From: Trichomonas vaginalis G3
Lineage: Eukaryota; Parabasalia; Trichomonadida; Trichomonadidae
NCBI RefSeq assembly: GCF_026262505.1
Contig: NC_067208.1
Location: 13,959,962 to 14,023,961, forward strand
DNA: 64,000 nucleotides
Direction: 5' to 3'
Shown here: in pieces, positions 59,656 through 64,000 of the stretch
How positions within the stretch are numbered: the stretch's first letter is position 1
How the letters are laid out: each line of letters opens with the position of its first letter
The notes under the pieces: model-generated
Told to the model about the DNA's origin: nothing
The model's database searches: none
Seen by the model: only the letters and a program-made list of their open reading frames with translations
Made by a program: the position numbers and the translations under genes

Positions 59656-59801
59656 TATATAAATTTATTTTTAATTGATGTTTTAAAAGCAATTATTTTA
59701 TAACTTTTTAAAATATTTCTTTGGTTTAAAATTTTAAATTGATTACACGATAGTTCTTCCAATGTTAGGGACATTTCTTTCCTGTGAAACTGCTTATGCT
59801 A

Positions 59802-59906
59802 TTAAGGCTGCACTTACCCCCATCCGACTTTAATTCAAATTTTTGACAACCTGCGAGAAGTGTTTGAATTGAAAGACATGTCATTGGCGTGTAAGTGCAC
59901 CCTTAA
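59802..59906. mobile_element. Candidate ~105-bp MITE bounded by TTAA
   Basis: TTAAGGCTGCACTTAC at the left and GTAAGTGCACCCTTAA at the right are near-perfect inverted repeats, with further pairing of TTCAAA/TTTGAA inside. TTAA at both ends recalls piggyBac-type target sites. It could also be a plain inverted repeat. Confidence 0.45.
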
Positions 59907-60021
59907 GATATATTTTTGTTTATTATGAAATTATGATATAAATTAGTATCAAAATTTAATTTTAGGTATTTTCGCAACAAATTAACATCATATAAGTTTT
60001 TTTATTCAACGATTTTTTGAG

Positions 60022-60027
60022 AAAAAA
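60022..60027 (-). terminator. RNA polymerase III T-run terminator
   Basis: Six T on the minus strand directly follow the tRNA discriminator base. Confidence 0.75.
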
Positions 60028-60099
60028 TGGAGGCGGGGGGAATCGAACCCCCAGCCTCAACTATGCTAAAGTCGCACTCTACCACTGAGCCACACCCCC
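60028..60099 (-). tRNA. tRNA-Ala (AGC)
   Basis: All four stems fold. The acceptor GGGGGTG pairs with CGCCTCC and includes the G3:U70 wobble that marks alanine tRNAs. The D arm is GCTCAGTGGTAGAGT, the anticodon loop TTAGCAT (anticodon AGC), the T arm GGGGGTTCGATTCCCCC and the discriminator A. A and B boxes (TGGCTCAGTGG, GGTTCGATTCC) serve as internal promoter. No intron, no encoded CCA. Confidence 0.95.
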
Positions 60100-60123
60100 T
60101 GACATTATTTTTTGATTTTATTA

Positions 60124-60345
60124 TTATTTATTAGTTTTAACATCATATATCTTCAGTTTATTAATCAACCAATTTAAATATACTATATTCAACAGCAAGT
60201 TGGCCATATAGAAGCAGATAGCCGTATTGGCCTGCATTTCATTCTCGCTAGAAGTATTCAACTGGTACAACATGTTCGTATTTGAGTGAAATGCATTTTT
60301 AATATGTTTTTTCTTGGATAAATAATTAGAGTATACGGAAGACAT
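60124..60345 (-). CDS. Possible small 73-aa membrane protein, doubtful
   Basis: Starts MSSVYSNYLSKKKHIKNAF and has a hydrophobic stretch (TAICFYMANLLLNIVYLNWL) that could span a membrane. No family recognised and no convincing initiator, so this may be a chance frame. Confidence 0.3.
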   Translation of the reverse strand: MSSVYSNYLSKKKHIKNAFHSNTNMLYQLNTSSENEMQANTAICFYMANLLLNIVYLNWLINKLKIYDVKTNK

Positions 60346-60559
60346 TGGTACGATGAAGTTTTTTAAACAAATTATGGCTATTGTTTAATTTCATATGGTT
60401 TTTCAATATTTTGAAAATATAACCTGAAGAAATGCAATAGTTTTCAGATGTTCTAATTGTGGCAATGAAATTATTAAATAAATATCATTGTTGCAATATC
60501 ATTTCAATAAAAAGTCATAGATTTTGGTGTTCCTGCAATTGATTTAGGTCAGGTGAGTG
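60346..60559. other. AT-rich sequence before the third element
   Basis: No gene seen. Composition changes sharply at about 60555, where a GC-rich block starts. Confidence 0.4.
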
Positions 60560-60590
60560 GGGCTTCCAGGCGCGTTGCGCCCTCTAGCCC
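60560..60590. repeat. GC-rich nested hairpin
   Basis: GGGCT-TCCA-GGCGC-GTT-GCGCC-CTCT-AGCCC pairs in two nested stems. It starts a ~95-base GC-rich block in a strongly AT-rich region, at the likely left border of the decayed element. Confidence 0.65.
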
Positions 60591-60775
60591 ATAAGAAATT
60601 TTGCCCAAGACCCAAGAGGAGGACCGAACCCCAGCCGACCAGCCGGTTACAAAACCAAAACCGTTGTTATTTACATCATATTAATAGTGTCACTTTTCAC
60701 AAATTATATATGTTTTCATGTTTTGTCACTTTTCTGTCATTTTTCGGGTAAAAACATTTTTATTATTATATATAA

Positions 60776-61565
60776 ATGAATTTTACAAAACCGCCGTTAC
60801 CGTTCTTTGGAAATAAGAGTAAATGTAAAGATATTCTATTGAGAGAACTTAAGAAACTACCGAATGGTCTAACATTTGTAGATTTGTTCGGTGGAAGTTT
60901 CTATATATCCCATTTATGTCATACCGTATTTCCTGACTCAAAGATTATATGCAATGACTTCGACAACTATATGGACCGTCTCAAACATATTCAGACACAA
61001 ACAATATATTGAAAGAGTTAAAAAGAAAAGATACCTATAAGGTAAGATGGAACGTATACCATTAGATAAAAAATATTGTGAGAGAGGTTTGAAAAAAGCA
61101 GAATATATAGACTGGGATAGTATATTCTGCTAGACTATTATATAGTGGTTCTATAAGAGTTCATGACATTGAAACACTTATGTCAAAAGTTTTATATCTT
61201 AACTATAACAAATGTTTTCAAAGAGGACATAGAAAATATATTGAGGGTATAGAGTTTGTGAGATGTCATTGGACAGAGTTGTGATGAAAAATATAACGAC
61301 AAGGAAAATGTTTTCTTTATAGTGGACCCGCCGTTCTATACACATGGGATTTTCAATACCAAGTAGACTGGACTTTGAGAGACTCTTTAGAAACTTTAGA
61401 CGTTATACATAACCATCCATGCTTTTACTTTACATCCGATAAAAGTGGTTTGGAACCGTTATGAGATGGTTAGGGACATACATGACTATGAGTTTATATA
61501 TGACAAGATAGAATATGAGAGAGGTCCTATAAACTGGAGAAAGTGTCACAATAAAGAAATTTATT
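60776..61565 (+). pseudogene. D12/Dam-type adenine methylase relic
   Basis: The first 78 codons read PPLPFFGNKSKCKDILL (the F-x-G-x-K motif of Dam-type enzymes) and TFVDLFGGSFYISHL (AdoMet-binding motif). Later, in shifted frames, VDPPFYTHG at about 61322-61348 corresponds to the catalytic D-P-P-Y motif, with F in place of Y. At least four frameshifts or stops lie between. The gene once methylated adenine in DNA; it is dead now. Confidence 0.65.
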
Positions 61566-61729
61566 AGTAAGTAAATGTGGTTTGAAATAGGACTACTTGT
61601 TTAGTTTTTTTCCATTTGTGATTTATTTATTTGACGTGGCAGAAAAGGTACAGAGAATATGAAGATGAACCAATGCCTGCAAATGTTCAGTATATGTACT
61701 CGTAAGAGATATTTTATATCTAATATTAA

Positions 61730-62090
61730 ATGGACGCACAGAACTTAGCGAATGCACAGCAACCTGGACAACCAAACCAGAGAATATTCCAAATGAAGTT
61801 AGAATACAAAACTGCATAGGCAAACTATGGTCAAGTGCCAACAATGTACAATGCAAACTGCCATGTCAAATGACGCTGCGTTAGGTTTGCCACCATGGTA
61901 TGCAAATATGAGATGGAAAGAGTTTTATACAAAACCTGAAGTGGATATAAACAACTTTATGCAGATGACGCGAACACAGGAGTTGACCCAGAATGTTTTC
62001 TACCAGAGGAGAAACAGAATGTATGGCTACCAGTTAAGAATGACATAGTCATAGAACTCCAGACAGAAAGCAAAAGACTAGGCGGACATT
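61730..62090 (+). pseudogene. Relic of a small Gln-rich gene
   Basis: MDAQNLANAQQPGQPNQRIF at 61730 runs to a stop at about 61819. Further pieces follow in other frames (PPWYANMRWKEFYTKPEVDI, 61880-61950). Unrecognised; probably a virion-region gene of the decayed element. Confidence 0.35.
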
Positions 62091-62107
62091 AGATTTTACA
62101 CGTAGTA

Positions 62108-62339
62108 ATGGGTTTCTTCAGTAAGATAGGAAACTTCTTCGAAATGTGGAAGAGGTATATGGAATGGAATAAAATCTGTCGGAAGAGGAGTATGGAACGG
62201 TGTCAAAAATATTGGTAAAAGAGTAGGTCAGTTTGTTGGTATTATACCTAAAGACCCTGAACCAGAAGAACAAGCTCCTGTAAATACAACAGCCTGAACC
62301 TGCACCACAGTCAAGTTGGCAACCACAACCGGTATATTA
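62108..62339 (+). pseudogene. Relic of an amphipathic minor protein gene
   Basis: MGFFSKIGNFFEMWKRYME, then after a frameshift SVGRGVWNGVKNIGKRVGQF and a Pro/Glu tail (KDPEPEEQAPV). General form and start recall the MAAGFFKKLW proteins of Mav-1/2. Confidence 0.4.
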
Positions 62340-63225
62340 AAAAGTTATATTTTTATCGTTCGATAGTAGTTGTATGTGAAACTAAGTTCTAAGTAAACGC
62401 ATGGTATAATGGAGTTATTCTTTTTCTTCCATCTGTAGTAAACAATACTTGAAAGTCTGAAATACTTCAACCTGGTGGTTCGTATAAATTTGTAGGTTTT
62501 TCGTAAAAGTCATTTGCCAAGCATAAGAAAAGAGTTTTGGGCGCCAGAAAATGAAGCATGAACAATAATAGCATCTGGGTCGAAAACATTTTCATATGTT
62601 CCATTAGGGTTTTCGACTTCATAATAGTCCGGGTGTACTGGATATGCTGCAGGCTGATTTAACATCCTCATAAATCTATACCATGCAAGTGTTGTTATAT
62701 TTGTGTGAAATATAAACGTTTTCTCAAGGTCTTCTATTTTATTGATTTAACAGTTGCATTTTTCCTGTCATAAATAATATCGAGATGGTATTCTCCTTCG
62801 TCAATGTTATACTGGTTTGCATATTCAATATAGATATCGTTTATTTTTTCTTGAAAAGCTTGAAGAGTTATTTCTAAGTTTATATAAGCAAATTAACTTG
62901 TAAAAGTTTTCCTTGTTCAAATTTCTCATACATACGTTTTTTCTTTGTTATAGTATCGAACTTCAAAACCGACCGTAAATGGGAAACCATGTATGGCTTC
63001 TGAAATGAACTTTATTCTTCGAAAGCCAATAGCTTTTGTGACAGATGGGTCTCTTAACCATCTTAATGGGTAGTCAAAACGATAGCCTTCATGCTTTACG
63101 GTATCTGTCTCAAACTTTTGACCGACATTAGTAAAAAGTTCATCTAATGGTTTAGTTGTAGCAACTCTAGAATTTTTCTTTTTCTATTGGAAAATTTTTA
63201 ATCTTAATAAAAAAATGTCATAATG
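62340..63225 (-). pseudogene. Relic of a beta-rich virion protein gene
   Basis: Read on the minus strand in several frames: FDYPLRWLRDPSVTKAIGFR, AWYRFMRMLNQPAAYPVHPD, IIVHASFSGAQNSFLMLGK, FTTDGRKRITPLYHAFT. Strand-rich and possibly capsid-related, but no family can be named. Several stops and frameshifts. Confidence 0.4.
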
Positions 63226-63269
63226 AAACAGCGTCTATGAGAGAAATAACAACACAACCGACAACTCAT

Positions 63270-64000
63270 TATGCAAGCTCTAATTAAGAAAAACAACAAA
63301 CTTTTCAAACTTTCTAAGATATCTGAGTCATTGAAAGGGGGTGACTTAAAACTGACATTAAAACCCTATAACAGATGAGTTTCTATTTCAAGACATAAGA
63401 ACAATACTGTCTGTATAAATCCACAAAAAGGGAACTTTAAACGAGAAACCTAATAAATGAACTTCTTTTTGAAAGCAGATGTTGACAACAAAGCTGACAA
63501 AGAATATGTAGACGATGCAATAGCAAAAGAAGAAGAAAGAGCTAACAATGCTTATGCAACAAAAGACATACTCATCCTGAACTAGCAGACAAAACATATG
63601 TTGACAATAAAATGTCAAGTGAAGTGACAAAGAGCTGAAACGAATATTCTAAAAAGACTCATATACATTATATTAACCAATAACCAAGTCTTGAAGAAAC
63701 ATAGAGACAAAGCAGATAAGACTCATACACATTCTATATCTGATATTACAAACTTACAAGAAACCTTAAACAGGAAAAGTGCCGTTGGACATACACATAC
63801 CATTGCAAATATTACAAACTTACAAGAAACCTTAAACAGTAAAAGTGCCGTTGGACATACACATACATTCTGAAATAAACAGACTTATAACGTTAGACTT
63901 GAAAAAGCAGGATTATAAGACAGATATGTCAATGCAAGATAAGATAATATCGAATAGTGGTTGTTGATAGGAACAAAAATATAAACTAATTTGTTGGCAT
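63270..64000 (+). pseudogene. Fibre gene relic with GHTHT repeats
   Basis: It starts near 63271 (KKNNKLFKLSKI, then KGGDLKLTLKPYN) and is followed by LKADVDNKADKEYVDDAIAK. Two copies of a ~22-residue block (NITNLQETLNRKSAVGHTHT) lie at 63740-63870. Such blocks are typical of phage and virus fibres. Frameshifted throughout and cut by the window end. Confidence 0.55.

Larger units (their letters stand above)
60650..64000. mobile_element. Decayed third virus-like (Maverick-related) element, right end outside the window
   Basis: The region holds broken genes for a Dam-type methylase, small virion-type proteins and a fibre, with frequent stops in all frames. Start codons of the relics follow the Maverick leader type (TTATTATATATAA-ATG at 60776). 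Fibre relics share KADKEYV units with Mav-1/2 fibres. No terminal repeat was found, so limits are approximate; it is clearly older and of another lineage than Mav-1/2. Confidence 0.6.

Noticed and set aside
60557-60751. ORF across the GC-rich block as a gene
   Set aside because: Pro/Arg-rich start is caused by the GC block; no leader and no domain.

Overview
The window looks like a nuclear contig of Trichomonas vaginalis or a close relative. The pointers are intron-less host genes with an initiator-like TCAYW element a few bases to about 40 bases before the ATG, a mariner that fits Tvmar1 (DD34D), a tRNA-Ala with a T-run terminator, and large Maverick/Polinton elements. All names come from motifs read by eye; no database search was possible.

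Layout. (1) 1-6421, host: a secreted glycine-rich protein, a beta-helix repeat protein and a BTB protein. (2) 6422-29624, Mav-1, a complete Maverick of 23.2 kb with about 272-bp terminal inverted repeats and an exact 6-bp target duplication (TTCCTC). Left to right it holds gene A, protein-primed-type PolB (broken), integrase, a small gene, two KilA-N-type genes, an iteron-like array, a primase/SF3-helicase gene (one stop), a second inverted array, two tiny genes, a phage-like fibre, several small unknown genes, a packaging ATPase, the major capsid protein and a right-end cluster of minor genes. A 1.3-kb palindrome-rich transposon has jumped into one unknown gene. (3) 29631 to about 31060, host: a Smr-domain gene. 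(4) About 31067-50625, Mav-2, a second copy in inverted orientation. It keeps the PolB-end terminal repeat but has lost the last ~1.5 kb of the other end. Its PolB is intact and its KilA-N gene is of another type and at another place. (5) 50632-60345, host: an Ada2-like adaptor, an unknown small protein, a 1504-aa coiled-coil protein, an apparently intact mariner, a candidate MITE, tRNA-Ala(AGC) and a doubtful small ORF. (6) About 60.56-64.0 kb: a badly decayed third virus-like element with a Dam-type methylase relic and a fibre relic.

How the parts fit. The Mavericks are integrated viruses in build: integrase for insertion, PolB and possibly primase-helicase for copying, an A32/FtsK-like ATPase for packaging, a capsid protein, amphipathic minor proteins and a fibre. 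Each copy is damaged in different genes. Comparing the copies by eye gave the most interesting observation: a family of 27-30-bp double-hairpin mini-insertions, in frame inside protein genes and present or absent between copies. Other unusual points are an HNH/endonuclease VII-like zinc motif inside PolB, inverted iteron-like arrays around the primase-helicase gene, KilA-N cassettes bounded by these repeats, and a nested-palindrome transposon with a 20-bp flanking direct repeat.
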